In this document: in pieces, positions 51,030 through 63,411 of the stretch
Layout of the letters: every line of letters starts with the position of its first letter
How positions within the stretch are numbered: the stretch's first letter is position 1
From: Rhizophagus irregularis
Lineage: Eukaryota > Glomeromycota > Glomeromycetes > Glomerales > Glomeraceae
NCBI RefSeq assembly: GCF_026210795.1
Contig: NC_089429.1
Span: 3,720,001-3,784,000, forward strand
Direction of reading: 5' to 3'
DNA: 64,000 bases
The notes under the pieces: model-generated
The model's input: only the letters and a program-made list of their open reading frames with translations
Told to the model about the DNA's origin: nothing
Databases searched by the model: none
Program-made: the position numbers and the translations under genes

Positions 51030-52809
51030 ATGCCTCACAGAAGAAATTATAGAGATCGATCAAGAATATCACGGCAAGATGTAATTATCCAGTTACATAA
51101 GAGAAATGATTCAAATAGAAGAAGAATAGAAAATTCCTCAGAAAGTGTCGAATTTACCTGTTTATTATTTATAATTATAATTATTGTAATTATATTTTTA
51201 GTGGATTATATATCAAGGGTAAAAATTATTATTTTTTTTTATTAGTATATTTGACGAAGAAGAAAAAATTTATATTTTTATACGAGGAATGGCAAAATTG
51301 AGAAAATTGAGAAAATTGGGAATTGGGAAAATTGTGATATATTGGTTACTAACTTTTTTTTTTTTTATGATTTTTTTAATAGGGTGGCAATAATCTTCGG
51401 CAAAACAGTGAATTTGTGGTATGCATTAAATACATAAAATAAATTAATAATAATAAATATTAATATATATTTTTTTTATTTTTTTTTATTTTATTCATTT
51501 TATTTTATTTTATTATTTTTATTATTTTTTTTAAAAAAAAAATTAAAATTTTTTTTAAACATTTTTTTTAAAAAAAAAGCTATCGCCACAGGCTCATTCA
51601 TTTTGCGTCAATGAATTTATAAATTCCGTCGAAATACTGGGGAATAAAATTGTTTCAATGGATTTTTTAACATGTAAGATTTAAACATTATTTTTTAAAA
51701 AAAAATTTATTTTTATTTTTTTATTTTTATTTTTAATTTTTATTTTTAATTTTTTTTTTTTCTCGATTTTCACGTGTTACAAAATCTAAAAAAAAAAATC
51801 AAAAAATCAAAAAAAAATCAAAAAAAAATTTCATTATAATTCTTTTTTAAAAAAAATCAAAAAAAAATTTTAATATTATAATTTTTTTTATTTTTTATTT
51901 TTTTTAGCATCTAAACGTATACCAATGTTTTATACTTATATAAGGTATTTATTACGAAATTCTGAACCATTTAGAGCTTTAGAACAGAATCTCGTAAGTA
52001 ATCACGGGGAATTTTTAAAACATTATTATACAGCTCATCGATCATATAGGGCGATTTTTTCAAAAAGTATGAAATTCTTTTCAAATTTGGAACAAAATAT
52101 AAAAAAAATACTTGATTATAATTATTATAAATCAACACCAATTATTATAAAATTAAGTGAAGATTCAATATCAATGAATAATAATACAATTTTTACAAAT
52201 TCAACATCTTCACAAAATATATTAATTAAAATTTATCATTCATTATTTTTTGGTAAAAAAATTAATTTGGATGATTCAGTTATCATTAATTCATTGAAAA
52301 TTTTAATTGATGATTTAATGGATATACAAAATGAGATTGATATATCATTAAATAGTACATCATTACTTAGAAAATATAGTGATCTTATATATTATGAAAT
52401 TAATCTCATAAAATATAAAATTGAAGATGCAATTAATTATTACGAACATCCTTTCGAATATCCATTTGCTAATTTATTATATATGATTACAAATTTTAAA
52501 AGATTCGATAATAAGGATAAGGTCGCTTATGAACAAAATTTAAACAAAATTGCTGCTTCTAAAAAAGGTTTATTAGATTTAAATTTAGAATTGGAAAATT
52601 TTTCTAAAAGTTTTTCAACCACAAGAGAATATTTCGATGCCTATCATGGATATTTAAAAGAATTATTGGAAGATATGAAAGTTATAGAGAAAAAACAATT
52701 GGATGAAGGAGAAATCAAAAGACTCGAAAAAGTTTTAATTGGTGTTAAAGAGAATCATGAAAAATGTTCAATTACTTTATCATCATTGACAGCAAAGAAA
52801 AACAATTAA
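51030..52809 (+). CDS. Single-pass membrane protein with long helical C-terminal part, unrecognised
   Basis: Exons 51030-51218, 51383-51418, 51580-51673 and 51908-52809 join in frame at GT-AG introns, giving 406 residues. For exon 3 the acceptor CCACAG a few codons downstream is equally in phase. I do not recognise a family. Residues 1-40 are strongly basic (PHRRNYRDRSRISR). Residues about 46-60 are a membrane helix (CLLFIIIIIVIIFLVDY). The remaining 340 residues are predicted mostly helical with long polar stretches (LNKIAASKKGLLDLNLELENF, then EKKQLDEGEIKRLEKVLIG), suggesting coiled coil. The basic N-terminus predicts a cytosolic N-terminus and a C-terminal part outside or in a lumen. Introns consist mainly of T and A runs. 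Confidence 0.7.
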
Positions 52810-53228
52810 CCAAGGTAGATTATACAATAGAACTAGTAGATATATATATACAACATACAGTATTTAGAATGTAAATCAACGATTTCGTATATTAACGCGT
52901 CACAATATGTTACAGTAGAGCTGTATCAGTTGTATCAGTAGATCAGTAGATATTTAAATCGGCGATTTTTCAACTATTACAACTATTTACGCATTTTTTT
53001 TTTTAATATAGTAAAACACAATTAATAAACATTATAATGACCAAATAAAATAATAAATTATGGAATTAATGGAATTTTCATTGGAATTAAGTAGACTTAA
53101 TTTCAATATTTTTTTTTCTTTTTTTTTGATTGAAAGAAATTATTTTAACATCTATTTTTTTTTCATTTATAATATTTAGTTACCTCTTACCTCATAACGT
53201 TTAATTAAGAATATAAATTAGCAATTAT

Positions 53229-53266
<38 letters not shown>

Positions 53267-54226
53267 AGACTAAAATAAAAAAAAATTAAGATATAATATT
53301 AATGATACTTCAAAAGACGAAGTACATCAAATTTTATTTAATCATACAAAAAATAAGGTAATGGATTATTTTAAATCCTTCTAATTAATTTAATTTTTGA
53401 GTAGTAATTTTTTGTAACTGCTGTTTCTTTTGCAAGTTTACAAAACTAATTTCAAAAAAGTTTTTATTTTTTGTTATTATAAATTATTTATCGGAATTAA
53501 TGATACGAACGCAAGTTAAAAACGGACTTTTGAAGTTTGTGGCTATTCGATTACGATTATCGATAAACGATGATTATTCGGTTATTAAATTACGTTCATA
53601 TTATATAATATGATATGGTAACAAAAACCGGTATCATCATCTTTTATGGATTTTATTTTGAACTGGAAATTTTTATTTAATATTAACGTTAAATATCAAT
53701 GTTTATGTTATTTTATTTATTTTTAAAAAACTGTTTCAATTAAGGATCAAAATTGAGATATTTAATTGGAATAGTTCTTTCTCATATGGTAACCATATAG
53801 TATTTTACTATATTGTTCCAAAAATTAATTATTATGGAAATTTTGAAATAAGAATTCTCGGAATTTTTATTCAATTGGATCCTAGTTCAATTAATGGATA
53901 CTCATTATTAGACATAATAAGTCAACCATTTTTGAACAAAAATAGTTATACTTTGGATACCAATTATGAGCAATTTTTTTTTTTCAATCGAATTGATATA
54001 ATTAATATTTTAATGTTTCAAAAAAGATTATCAAAACACAATAGAACAATGATAATTTCGGATCAGATCATAAGATTTTATTAATTTAAAGTTAGAACTT
54101 TTGATCTAATCCCTTATGAAAAATTATAACGTTTTAAATCTAAATTAAATACACAATGTTACACGCGCGTATAACTTTTAAAAAGGAAAGACAAAAAAAA
54201 AAAAAAAGAAGAAGAAAATCTCTAAA
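52810..54226. other. Intergenic region, no gene supported
   Basis: AT-rich spacer with an (ATT)n microsatellite at about 53230-53275. A 69-codon frame near 53875 has no recognisable feature and is left out. A purine-rich tract immediately precedes the ATG of the next gene. Confidence 0.55.
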
Positions 54227-55591
54227 ATGATGAGAGGTTATTCATTAGAACAAGATCTAAGATTATTATTTAATAATCCAAAGTATAGTGATATAGAGAT
54301 TATATGTAAAGATGAAAAGAAATTATATGCATCCAGGATAATATTAGCTGCAAGATCAGAAGTATTTGATGGATTACTTTATAATGGAATGAAAGAAAGT
54401 TATGAAAATCAAATTACTTTTCCAACAATTTATTCTTCTGGAATGGAAATTATATTGGAATATGCTTATATTGGTTCAATTAAAAAAGAATCTTTAACTA
54501 AAGATAATATAATTGAAGCTTTTAATACTGCTGACTATTTTCAATTAGTGAAACTACAAGAATTTATAATGAAAACTATTAAATATACTATAAAAGATAA
54601 TTACAAAAATAATTATTTACCTGAATTGTTGTCTAAAGCTGTAGATATAATGGTATTATCAGAAGATAATATTCTCCTTAATTTACTGGTTGAAACAGTA
54701 GCAACTATTCCATTAAATACTATTGAATTTGGTCGATTATCTATTAAAGCCCTTCAATATCTCTTATCTTGTACACATAAAAAAAAGAAACCTTTTGCAA
54801 CCCCGGAATATGAAGTTTTTCGATATAGTGCCATTCTTGTAGCAAAAAATATTTCTAATAATACATATAAAATTCTAATAAAACTGTTACCAACTTTAGA
54901 ACAATTAGAGAATTCAATCAAAGTAAACAATAAATTAATTACTAATCATAAAAAACTTGCTAGAGAATTGGAGTCTTTAGTTAAATTTATTGATTTCAAA
55001 CGGATCAAGGAACAAATAATAACTGATATTATTGAACCATTAGAAATTACTCCAACTGTAATTGTTTATCGATCAAATAACAAAGTTTTCAATAATATTC
55101 GTGGAATATCATGTTTATATGAGTTCGCTTATGTTTGGGATAGGTCAACATGTGGATCAAACCTTCTTATTGAGGATAATGGTAAAGTTGTGACTGCAAA
55201 AAAGGATTGTACTTCCCGACAATTTGTTAGAACTAAAATAGAATTTGAAGACGAAGGAGTTATTGAATGGAATGTCATCATTAAGAAAGATGGTCGTGCT
55301 TGGATTGGAGTGTGTGCATCAGAGAATTTTAATTATAACCTTGCAGCAGATGATTCTAAAGTATTGGGAATAGGTTATATTGGTCCTAACTCAAAGTATT
55401 TTAGTCCATTTGAAGATAATACAATTATTACTTGTCATTTAGATATGAATAAAAGAACTTGTACTTTTACAGTCAATGATAAAAAGTATCAAGGTTTATT
55501 GACGTGGGATCCATCATCAAAAGTTTATCCATTAGTATCGTTACTTTACCCTGGTCAGCTTCAAATTCAACCATTTTCTTATAATAAGTGA
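54227..55591 (+). CDS. BTB-SPRY domain protein, copy 1
   Basis: A single-exon frame of 454 residues. The BTB/POZ domain at about 15-120 is clear (YSDIEIICKDEKKLYASRII, AARSEVFDGLLYNGMKES, then EIILEYAYIGSI). BTB domains dimerise and often bind cullin-3. The centre (about 120-290) is helical, in the position of a BACK domain. The C-terminal part (about 300-450) resembles SPRY: WNVIIKKDGRAWIGVCASE, VLGIGYIGPNS, IITCHLDMNKRTCTFTVND, VYPLVSLLYPGQ. SPRY would supply the substrate-binding surface, so a cullin-3 ligase adaptor is the likely role by family. The start is either of two adjacent ATGs (54227 or 54230); the paralogue at 56619 supports the second. BTB families of this kind are expanded in these fungi. 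Looks intact. Confidence 0.85.
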   Translation: MMRGYSLEQDLRLLFNNPKYSDIEIICKDEKKLYASRIILAARSEVFDGLLYNGMKESYENQITFPTIYSSGMEIILEYAYIGSIKKESLTKDNIIEAFNTADYFQLVKLQEFIMKTIKYTIKDNYKNNYLPELLSKAVDIMVLSEDNILLNLLVETVATIPLNTIEFGRLSIKALQYLLSCTHKKKKPFATPEYEVFRYSAILVAKNISNNTYKILIKLLPTLEQLENSIKVNNKLITNHKKLARELESLVKFIDFKRIKEQIITDIIEPLEITPTVIVYRSNNKVFNNIRGISCLYEFAYVWDRSTCGSNLLIEDNGKVVTAKKDCTSRQFVRTKIEFEDEGVIEWNVIIKKDGRAWIGVCASENFNYNLAADDSKVLGIGYIGPNSKYFSPFEDNTIITCHLDMNKRTCTFTVNDKKYQGLLTWDPSSKVYPLVSLLYPGQLQIQPFSYNK

Positions 55592-56074
55592 TTTTACGTT
55601 GATACGTATAATTTACTATTTTTAACGTAGTATACTATGTTCCTATGTTATATTTATGTTAATTAATGATTAATAATAAAATTTTTAATTGCAAATTGTG
55701 AATGTGAATATTTGAATATTGAAGTAAAAAATATTTATTTCAAATGATATTTAATTCAATAATAATGTTTTTTTTTTCACCAGATTTTATAACATTGTAT
55801 AAATTGCATGTGCAAATAATTTAAATAGAATTTAAACTTATAAAATTTTTATCCTATCCATTATTTTACATAAAAATCTCTTAAGTATAGTGATGTAAAA
55901 ATTTTTGAGATTTTATAATTTTATATCAATTTTAGCAACAAGTTCGGAAGTATTTGATTGAATGAAAATAAGTCATAAACAAGTTTCTTTGACATTCTTT
56001 CTGTAAAAAAGAGTCATATTAGGACGTTGTTTATACGGGAACTTTAATAAATAATAATTCATTTTGATCTAAGG

Positions 56075-56310
56075 ATCGGAACTTACTATATAAAGTAAAG
56101 TGCATCAAAATGATTGTAATTCACATGATTTAAAACAATATACTGTATATTCTATGGAATCTAACTTACCATATAAAGTAAAGTAAGTGCATTAAATGAT
56201 GCAATTCACATGATCTATACAATAAAAATCTAACTTACCATATAAAGTAAAGTAATTGCATCAAATGATTTTTAAAAATGATTTGCGGTTCACATGATCT
56301 AAAATAATAT
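56075..56310. repeat. Three-copy tandem repeat, about 75 bp
   Basis: ACTTACCATATAAAGTAAAG followed by GCATCAAATGAT and TTCACATGATCTA recurs three times (near 56083, 56165 and 56233) between the two BTB-SPRY genes. Confidence 0.75.
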
Positions 56311-56618
56311 AATTTTTTACGGCGATCGAATCATAAATTTAAACTCAAACTCCTATAGCTGAGCGATTGTTAGTTAATAGCAAGCATATGCAAATTATGC
56401 AATAAATTGCATATTATAAACGTTTCGAATCGCTAGAAGAAATATTACAATATTACGATGTTACAAGTGCTACAAACTAACTAACGCATTACGCGTATTA
56501 TCCGTAGTATATTGCACACGCGTTATTTGTTACGCAAGTGTTACAGGTCTAAATTATTTAAGTCGCTTGAACTCGGAAAAATATAATTATCGATTTATTG
56601 ACTACTCTCTTTTTAAAG

Positions 56619-57995
56619 ATGAAAGGATATTCATTAGAACAAGATCTAAGATTATTATTTAATAATCCAAAGTATAGTGATATAGAAATTTTATGTAAAG
56701 ATGAAAAGAAATTATATGCATCCAGGATAATATTAGCGGCAAGATCAGAAGTATTTGATGGGTTATTTTATAATGGAATGAAAGAAAGTTATGAAAATCA
56801 AATTTTCTTTCCAACAGTTGATTCTTCTACAATGGAAATTATATTAGAATATACTTATACTGGATCTATTAAGGAGGAATGTTTAACAATTGATAATATA
56901 GTTGAAGCTTTTAGTGCAGCAGACTATTTTCAATTACTAAAACTTCAAGAGTTTATTATTAGAACTGTTAAAAATACTTTAGAAAAGGATTATAAAAATA
57001 ATTATTCACCTGAATTGTTTTCTAAAGTCGTAGATACAATGGTATTGACAGAAAATAATGTTCTTCTTAATTTATTGGTTGAAACGGTATCAACTATTCC
57101 ATTAAATACCATTGAATTTGGTCGATTATCTATTAAAGCCCTTCAATATCTCTTATCTTGTACGCATAAAAAGAAGAAACCCTTTGCAACTCCCGAATAT
57201 GAAGTTTTTCGGTATAGTGCCATTCTTGCAGCAAAACAAGTTTCTAATGATGCATTTATAACACTTACGAAGCAGTTACCAACATTAAAACAAATAAACA
57301 AATCATACAAAGTAAAAAATGGATCACCTGATGATGTGAATCGACAAGAAATCGCCAAAGAATTGAAACCTTTGGTTAAATTTATTGATTTCGGACAAAT
57401 TCAAATTAAAATAATAATTGATATTATTGAGCCTCTAGAAATAACTCCTAGTGTGAGGGTTTATGGACATCAAATTAGATCACAAAATTCGGGCATAAAT
57501 TATATCCGTGGAATACCATCATTATATAAATTTGCTTACGTTTGGGACAGATCAAGATGTGGATCTAATTTAATTATTGAAGATAATGGGGAAGTTGTGC
57601 AGGCAGCAAGCGATTGTAGAAACTATCAAAGTGTTAAAGCAAAAATCGCATTTGAAAGTAAGGAACTTTTTGAATGGGAGATCACTGTCGAAGTATTTCG
57701 AGACACCGTCTGGGTGGGGTTAACTTCGAGGAAAGGCTTCGCCTGGGCGATAGGTTCAGATGGATCATATTATAATGCTGATTCTAAAACAAAGGAAAAA
57801 ACTAAAAACTATTGTCGGCCTTTCGGACAAGGCACAAAAGTTATTGTTCATTTAGATATGAATAAAAGAACTTGTGCTTTTACGGTTGATAATATTAGAT
57901 ACCCTATAATATCAAAATGGGATAACCTACCATCAAAAGTTTATCCACTAGTATTTTTAAATTATCCTAGTCGGATTCGAATTCAACCTCGGTAG
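56619..57995 (+). CDS. BTB-SPRY domain protein, copy 2
   Basis: Tandem paralogue of the gene at 54227, 458 residues from the ATG at 56619, which matches the paralogue's MRGYSLEQ start; the frame is open upstream without an ATG. The BTB part is almost the same (YSDIEILCKDEKKLYASRII, AARSEVFDGLFYNGMKES). The middle contains a block nearly identical even in DNA (PLNTIEFGRLSIKALQYLLS, HKKKKPFATPEYEVFRYSAI). The SPRY part has diverged most: WEITVEVFRDTVWVGLTSRK, FGQGTKVIVHLDMNKRTC, VYPLVFLNYPSRIRIQP. Such a pattern fits a conserved oligomer or ligase module with a fast-changing recognition module. Role by family: cullin-3 adaptor. Looks intact. Confidence 0.85.
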   Translation: MKGYSLEQDLRLLFNNPKYSDIEILCKDEKKLYASRIILAARSEVFDGLFYNGMKESYENQIFFPTVDSSTMEIILEYTYTGSIKEECLTIDNIVEAFSAADYFQLLKLQEFIIRTVKNTLEKDYKNNYSPELFSKVVDTMVLTENNVLLNLLVETVSTIPLNTIEFGRLSIKALQYLLSCTHKKKKPFATPEYEVFRYSAILAAKQVSNDAFITLTKQLPTLKQINKSYKVKNGSPDDVNRQEIAKELKPLVKFIDFGQIQIKIIIDIIEPLEITPSVRVYGHQIRSQNSGINYIRGIPSLYKFAYVWDRSRCGSNLIIEDNGEVVQAASDCRNYQSVKAKIAFESKELFEWEITVEVFRDTVWVGLTSRKGFAWAIGSDGSYYNADSKTKEKTKNYCRPFGQGTKVIVHLDMNKRTCAFTVDNIRYPIISKWDNLPSKVYPLVFLNYPSRIRIQPR

Positions 57996-58710
57996 TAAAT
58001 TATTATGACTTGTACGTTCAATTCACGAATTTTATGATAGATACGTAATGATTTTTCTATAAGTTACAATATCCGTAATATCTATAAATTACATTAATAA
58101 AGCTTATCTGAATTTAATGATAAAACGAAATTTACATAATGTATATAAACGAGTAATTTTCTTATATGAAACATTTGCAGGTTGTTAACATACCAAATAA
58201 CTTCATAATTACGGACTATAATCAACTTTTAACTAAATTATATATGCGACGAGCCATTAACCTGGGTCCCGGGGCATAAAATAGGATAAAGAATTTTCCG
58301 GATAAGTATCCGGTTACATACAAATTTACCGGTGTTCTTTAAAGATAAATTTAAGTTATTAAACTAAATATTTGTTTATTTAATATTCTATGGATATTGT
58401 GCGGTGTTGTATTATCGATATTCAGTATTGTACGATAATGAAAATATCGGTTAACCCATAAATCGAGAAACTTCTAATATCGTAAAAATCGATAATCAAT
58501 AATTGATATAATTTATTTTTGATATATTTTATGTCGGAAAAATAACCGATTCTAAAAATTCCGGGAATCTCCGGTTTTTACAGAATACTACATTATGCAC
58601 GGTGTATAAAGTAAAGAAAAAGAACGCTATTTAAACTTATCTACTAATTTAACGTTAAGCCGGTTAAGGTATATATTTTTTTTTGCTTAGTGAACAGCAT
58701 CGTTCATTTA
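57996..58710. other. Intergenic region, no gene supported
   Basis: AT-rich sequence with a few GC-richer bits (CCTGGGTCCCGGGGC near 58260). No gene or repeat was recognised. Confidence 0.5.
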
Positions 58711-59089
58711 CAGCTATTTGCAAAAATAACGGACCACCCTTTCTCCGAAGATTCATACGCAGTCATACGCAGTCATACGCACAAGAGCATAATTGATCGG
58801 CATAATTCCGGCCAAATTATAAATTTGACCAGAATTATAATTTCCATTTTAGGAAATTTGTTGTTACACAAGTTCTGAAAAGGAAATTTTCATTTTTTGG
58901 AAAAATCAAAAATTGTGGAACGGCAATCGCCAAAAAAGGATATGATCGTCATAGCCGTTTTATAATTCTGGCCAAAATTATAATTTGTCCGGAATTACTG
59001 CCGATCAATTGCGTATGACTGCGTATGACTGCGTATGAATCTTCGGAGAAAAAATGAATTAGGTGGTCCATTATTTTTGCAAATAGCTG
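58711..59089. mobile_element. Mariner-like MITE with about 100-bp TIRs and TA borders
   Basis: The left end reads CAGCTATTTGCAAAAATAA and the right end is its inverse, both bordered by TA (58709-58710 and 59090-59091). The arms continue through GGACCACC, TCTCCGAAGATTC, a triple TCATACGCAG repeat and AATTGATCGGCA, then AATTCCGGCCAAATTATAA-like sequence. The interior is short with no transposase. The TA duplication places it with Tc1/mariner-type elements. Confidence 0.85.
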
Positions 59090-59273
59090 TAATTAAACAT
59101 CATCAAGATTACAACCACACTGAGACGCGATTTATTATGTATACTCTATGATCGCGTATAATATACTAGTTATGAGTCATCATGATCAATAAAAAATAAA
59201 TATTATCAATCAGCGTTTAATCATAGTTACTAAAAAATATTACTCATATTATATAAATTACATCTCAAAAAAC

Positions 59274-59281
59274 TATATAAA
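59274..59281 (+). promoter_or_regulatory. TATA-like box before the ORF relic at 59403
   Basis: TATATAAA occurs about 120 bases before the ATG at 59403, followed by a pyrimidine-rich stretch (CCTTACCTTTCCCTTG). It suggests that the broken gene below once had a normal promoter. Confidence 0.35.
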
Positions 59282-59402
59282 TACCTTACCTTTCCCTTGT
59301 TGTTTTTTACAACTAAAAACAATTTTTTTGTTGCTCTATTAACGACAATAACCCTTTATTTCTATATCCAAAATTTTTTTTTTTAAAAAAATATCAACAC
59401 AA

Positions 59403-59740
59403 ATGCAGTCAACTTCAATACAAGATTTACCGTCAAGACATCTTGAATCACAAGACTTTGGCCAACATACAAACAATACGAACAATTCCGACAACTATTA
59501 AAAATCAACGTAACTTACAAAAACATCGCCATAATTCTGGCCTTTTGCTTCCGCTTTTGCCACTGATGCTATAAATACATTAAACGGGGTTCATTCAACG
59601 AGACGAAATTATACTAGTTGCGATAATGAAATCGACGATGATGATGAAAATGTCTACAATCATAATAAAAAAGATGATTCTACTTGGAGTGAAAATGTAG
59701 AAAATGTTGAAGAATCGGAATCAGGCCAGAGGTATCTAAT
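59403..59740 (+). pseudogene. Broken gene with acidic low-complexity product, unrecognised
   Basis: An ATG at 59403 opens a frame of 32 codons (MQSTSIQDLPSRHLESQDFG and on) with high coding-like base composition, stopped at 59499-59501. A second coding-like stretch at about 59555-59730 reads FATDAINTLNGVHSTRRNYT, then an acidic stretch with EIDDDDENVYNHNKKDD and ENVENVEESES, in a different frame, with a possible GT donor at its end. No clean splice joins the two. A TAATTCTGGCC motif, typical of nearby transposons, lies between them (59531-59541), so a small insertion may have broken the gene. Alternatively it is a real gene with an intron I cannot place. Function unknown. Confidence 0.35.
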
Positions 59741-59744
59741 ACAG

Positions 59745-60900
59745 GTAGTATCGCCCTGCGATCAAATTCTGAACTCATTGAACTCATTTTTTAGCTTCGA
59801 GATCTATTTTATGTTTATTTTTTATTTTTTTTTAAAAAAATTAAATGTTTATAATAAATGGGGCTTTTTTTGAAATGTTCCTTGTGGATAAATGCACTCG
59901 GTATTTCTGTATTGTATGTCACAAATCACAATTGCTTTTACTATGAACAAATTTATACTGTAATATAATATCGTTGACTTTATATGAATAATTTTTTTAT
60001 TTACTTTTAACAACTTATAATTACAATACAAGCTAACACAAGCCACCGATCAAGAGATTATTTTATTGATACGCAGTATATCATAATTACAGTATATAAT
60101 TATTTATAAATTATAGATCGATCTGTCTTGAAAAATCATACAAGTATTACTTACATAAAAAGCTTTCGTGAGATACAGAAATTGTTTATGACAGTCCTCA
60201 CCAGTGAAATAATTCGCTCGTCAATGAGAATGCGAAGCTGAAGACGTTTATAGCGAATCAAATAATAACGGCGGCTTGGCTATTTTATCTCAAGGCAGAT
60301 ATTATTGGTTAATGATTTATGGTAACTGTCGTGTAACTGACTGGGATCTGGATTTCTTGTGATATGATATACAATGCGAAGCTAATGTGAAAATAATTTA
60401 GCCGTCAAGTGACTTGGACCTAAAAAGCAAAATATTTCTTAATAAATACAATACCAATATCATTTATCTAATATTTTATATTTTATTCCTTTTATGGGCG
60501 GTACCATATGACTGCCACTTTTTTTCGTCATAGGCTAGGGCACTTTGTACATCCTTGTGTAATAACACAAAACAAGAATTCATTTGTTCGATCATCAATT
60601 CTTCGCACAAAAAAAGAAATTCATTTGTTCGTTTGTAGTACAATCAAATTAGTCATTTAAATTATTTTCATCTAGTCATTCAAAAAATTATTTTCAGTAC
60701 ATTGTTCAGGTTGACCTCAAATATATCGAAATGCATATTTTCTTATCAGGATTAAAAATGCATAGTAGCACTTGGACTCTATAAATGGATCAAGTTAGTC
60801 ACTTAAAATTAAAAGTGTATGAATTTTCGCATATTTAAACCTACACGCATCTGTATATTTATTTCATTAATCGATTCTTTTTTAAAATTAAAATAATCGA
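59745..60900. other. Intergenic region, no gene supported
   Basis: AT-rich, with no convincing coding frame on either strand and no repeat recognised. A minus-strand frame near 59850-60046 has no features and is left out. Confidence 0.5.
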
Positions 60901-60901
60901 A

Positions 60902-61696
60902 ATGATTGAGAAAGTTAGATTTGACAAATGCTGGTGATGTATTCATAAAAAGAATATTTATATACACATATAAAAAAGATTGTCTTGAAACTAAATTCTA
61001 TATTTCTGATATTTCTTAGCCTCTGTATTTCTCTTCAATTTGGAGCTTACGTTGCTGCAATATGGTTTGCTATTTGGAATTTTTACATTGGTGGCCTTGT
61101 AATAAAAAATAAAGATAAACGTAAGTTATTCATTACATTTAAAATTTAAAATGAAATTTTAATGGCCCTGATAACTAAATAAATTTTTTTAAAAAAAAAT
61201 TTAGCGCGATCAGTTAATGCTTACGAAGGAAGTGCTGGAATAATTATTGGTGTATTTTATATATCGTTGGGTTTTGCTGCACTTTGTGGTATTCATGGTA
61301 TTTATTACAAAAAAGCAGGCGAAGTAAAAGTTCTTACAAAATTCGCTTTCATTAGCTTATTAGTGTATGTACTGTTTAGTATCATCGAGATTATTCTGTT
61401 ATTAAATGTTGTTGGTTATCAGAAGTATTGTAGAAGTTTAAATCCTAAACATCCTTCATACTATGAATATTGTTATCCTTTTGCTAGATGGGGTATTACT
61501 TTTGCAGTTGGTATAATCTTTGGTGTAAGTATTCATGATTATGAAAAAATATTTTTTTTTTTTATTAATGAAAATTTCGTTTTTTTCGTAGGGTTATCTT
61601 TCTATCGTGCTCAGATCTTATAGTAAAAAACTTAAAGAACAAACGCCAAATGTTTTTGTGGCGGATATGACCGCCATTATGACGAATACATCTTAA
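60902..61696 (+). CDS. Four-helix membrane protein of fungal tetraspan type
   Basis: Exons 60902-60933, 61020-61120, 61205-61524 and 61592-61696 join in frame at GT-AG introns, giving 185 residues. The start MIEKVRFDKCCLCISLQFGA is typical of small fungal membrane proteins with a CC motif before the first helix. Four hydrophobic segments are visible: AYVAAIWFAIWNFYIGGLVI, AGIIIGVFYISLGFAALCGI, FAFISLLVYVLFSIIEIILLL and WGITFAVGIIFG. A loop between helices 3 and 4 contains two cysteines (KYCRSL, EYCYPF) that could form a disulphide outside the membrane. The C-terminal tail is polar (SYSKKLKEQTPNVF). Function is not known. The exon-1 join rests on phase and on the CC motif, so it is slightly less sure than the rest. 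Confidence 0.75.
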
Positions 61697-62029
61697 TGAC
61701 GTTTATTATCATCACGTAACTTATGTTATACCATAAGTTAGTTGTAAATTTACTATAGGTTTTTATTATATTTTGTAACATATATTGTAAAATAAACATC
61801 AGGATTTTTCTATCCTTTTCAAAATTTACTTAAGTAAAATGCATAACAAACTTTTTTTACTATAAATATCAAGAATTTTCAAAACATAAATAAAATTTCC
61901 TATTTAAGTTTGAAAAATCACAAATTATTTTAAAAAGACAAAAGCTTCCAATTTTTATTTTTTTATTAAATTTTATTTTTTTTGTCATAAACCAACTAAA
62001 TTGATATCAGCCAAAAGGTACTGTATTAA

Positions 62030-62998
62030 GATTGAGAAATGGATAAATCACCCATTTTTTCATTATCATGAGATGCACAAAGGTTGATTTGCTTAATAAT
62101 TAGTGAAAAAGTTCCTAAAAATTCAATTTTAATTTTGACAAAAAGTACTAAGGGTTATAATTAAGTACTTTTTGAGATTTTTTAAAATGTTGAATCTGTG
62201 AAAAATAATCATGTGTTCAAATATAAAATGGTCTATTATCTAATCAAAATTTCATTTTTAGGGCGGAAAATGAGTTAAAAATCGATTTCTTTTGTAATTC
62301 CTTAATTTCTACTGTGCAATTTTTGGCCGGAATTATAGCCAAATTTTTTGTATTTTTGATGAAATTTTAAATCATGAATATGCAAAAAATAGTCACTTTT
62401 TATAATATTAAATGTACTATTATTTAATTAAATTTCATTTTCAGAATAGGTTTTCTATTATAAAATAGATTTAAAATGTATTTTAATTTTTCACAAAGAA
62501 TTTTCTTACTTAAAAAATTTTGATAGTTGATTCTGAAAGATTTAATGAAAAATTGGTGATTTTTTTCACCATCATAAGATGCACAGAGGTCAATTTACTT
62601 AATAAAATTTTAATTTCAGATGGAGTTAATTAATAAAAAAGCATCTAAAAATTCAATTTTAATTTTAGCAAAAAGTACCAAGGGGGTAATCAGGTATTTT
62701 TTAAGATTTTTTAAAATGTTAAATTTGCAAAAAATAATTATATACTTAAATGTAAAATGATCTATTATTTAATCAAAATTTCATTTTCAGAGTAGATTAA
62801 CTAATAGAAAATGGGCTAAAAATCCATTTCTTTTATAATTTCTTAATTTCTACTGTGCAATTTTTGGCCAGAATTATGACCAAATTTTTTGTATTTTTAA
62901 TGAAAATTTTAGATCACAAATTTGTAAAAAATAATCACTTTTTATAATATTAAATATACTATTATCTAATCAAAATTTCATTTTTAGAATAAGTTAGG
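62030..62998. repeat. Satellite-like array, right-hand block
   Basis: Two units of the same family as at 1-8480, in the same orientation, with landmarks near 62308 and 62848 (540 apart). The left copy is more diverged (TTTTTGGCCGGAATTATAGCC). The array ends within a unit near 63000. Confidence 0.8.
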
Positions 62999-63411
62999 AG
63001 TGTTCAGGATTTGTTGATCACAATTTTATAACAAATTTGGCTATTTTTTTGTGATTTAAGCGTAATCACGATTTTTACTAAAAATTTGTGATTTTTGCGA
63101 CATTTGAATTTAATTGGATGATAAATCATATGATTGGTAAATTGATAATCTATAAATCTTAAAAATTTTTTTTACTAACTACTTTAACAACTTTATGATA
63201 TAATTATGTTAATTAATTGTTTTAATAATTCTATATTATACTGATGCATTATTTTATTTAGGCTGATTAATGATTTAAAATTTTTTAAAATTAGAAATAA
63301 AGCTATAGCTCCATTTATTTACTCATAAATAACAAATTTTTAAGCTTTTCTTTCATCAGGAAAAAGAAATCCTCTGATTTTAAATGAGATAATTTAAGTT
63401 TTAAGTGAGTT

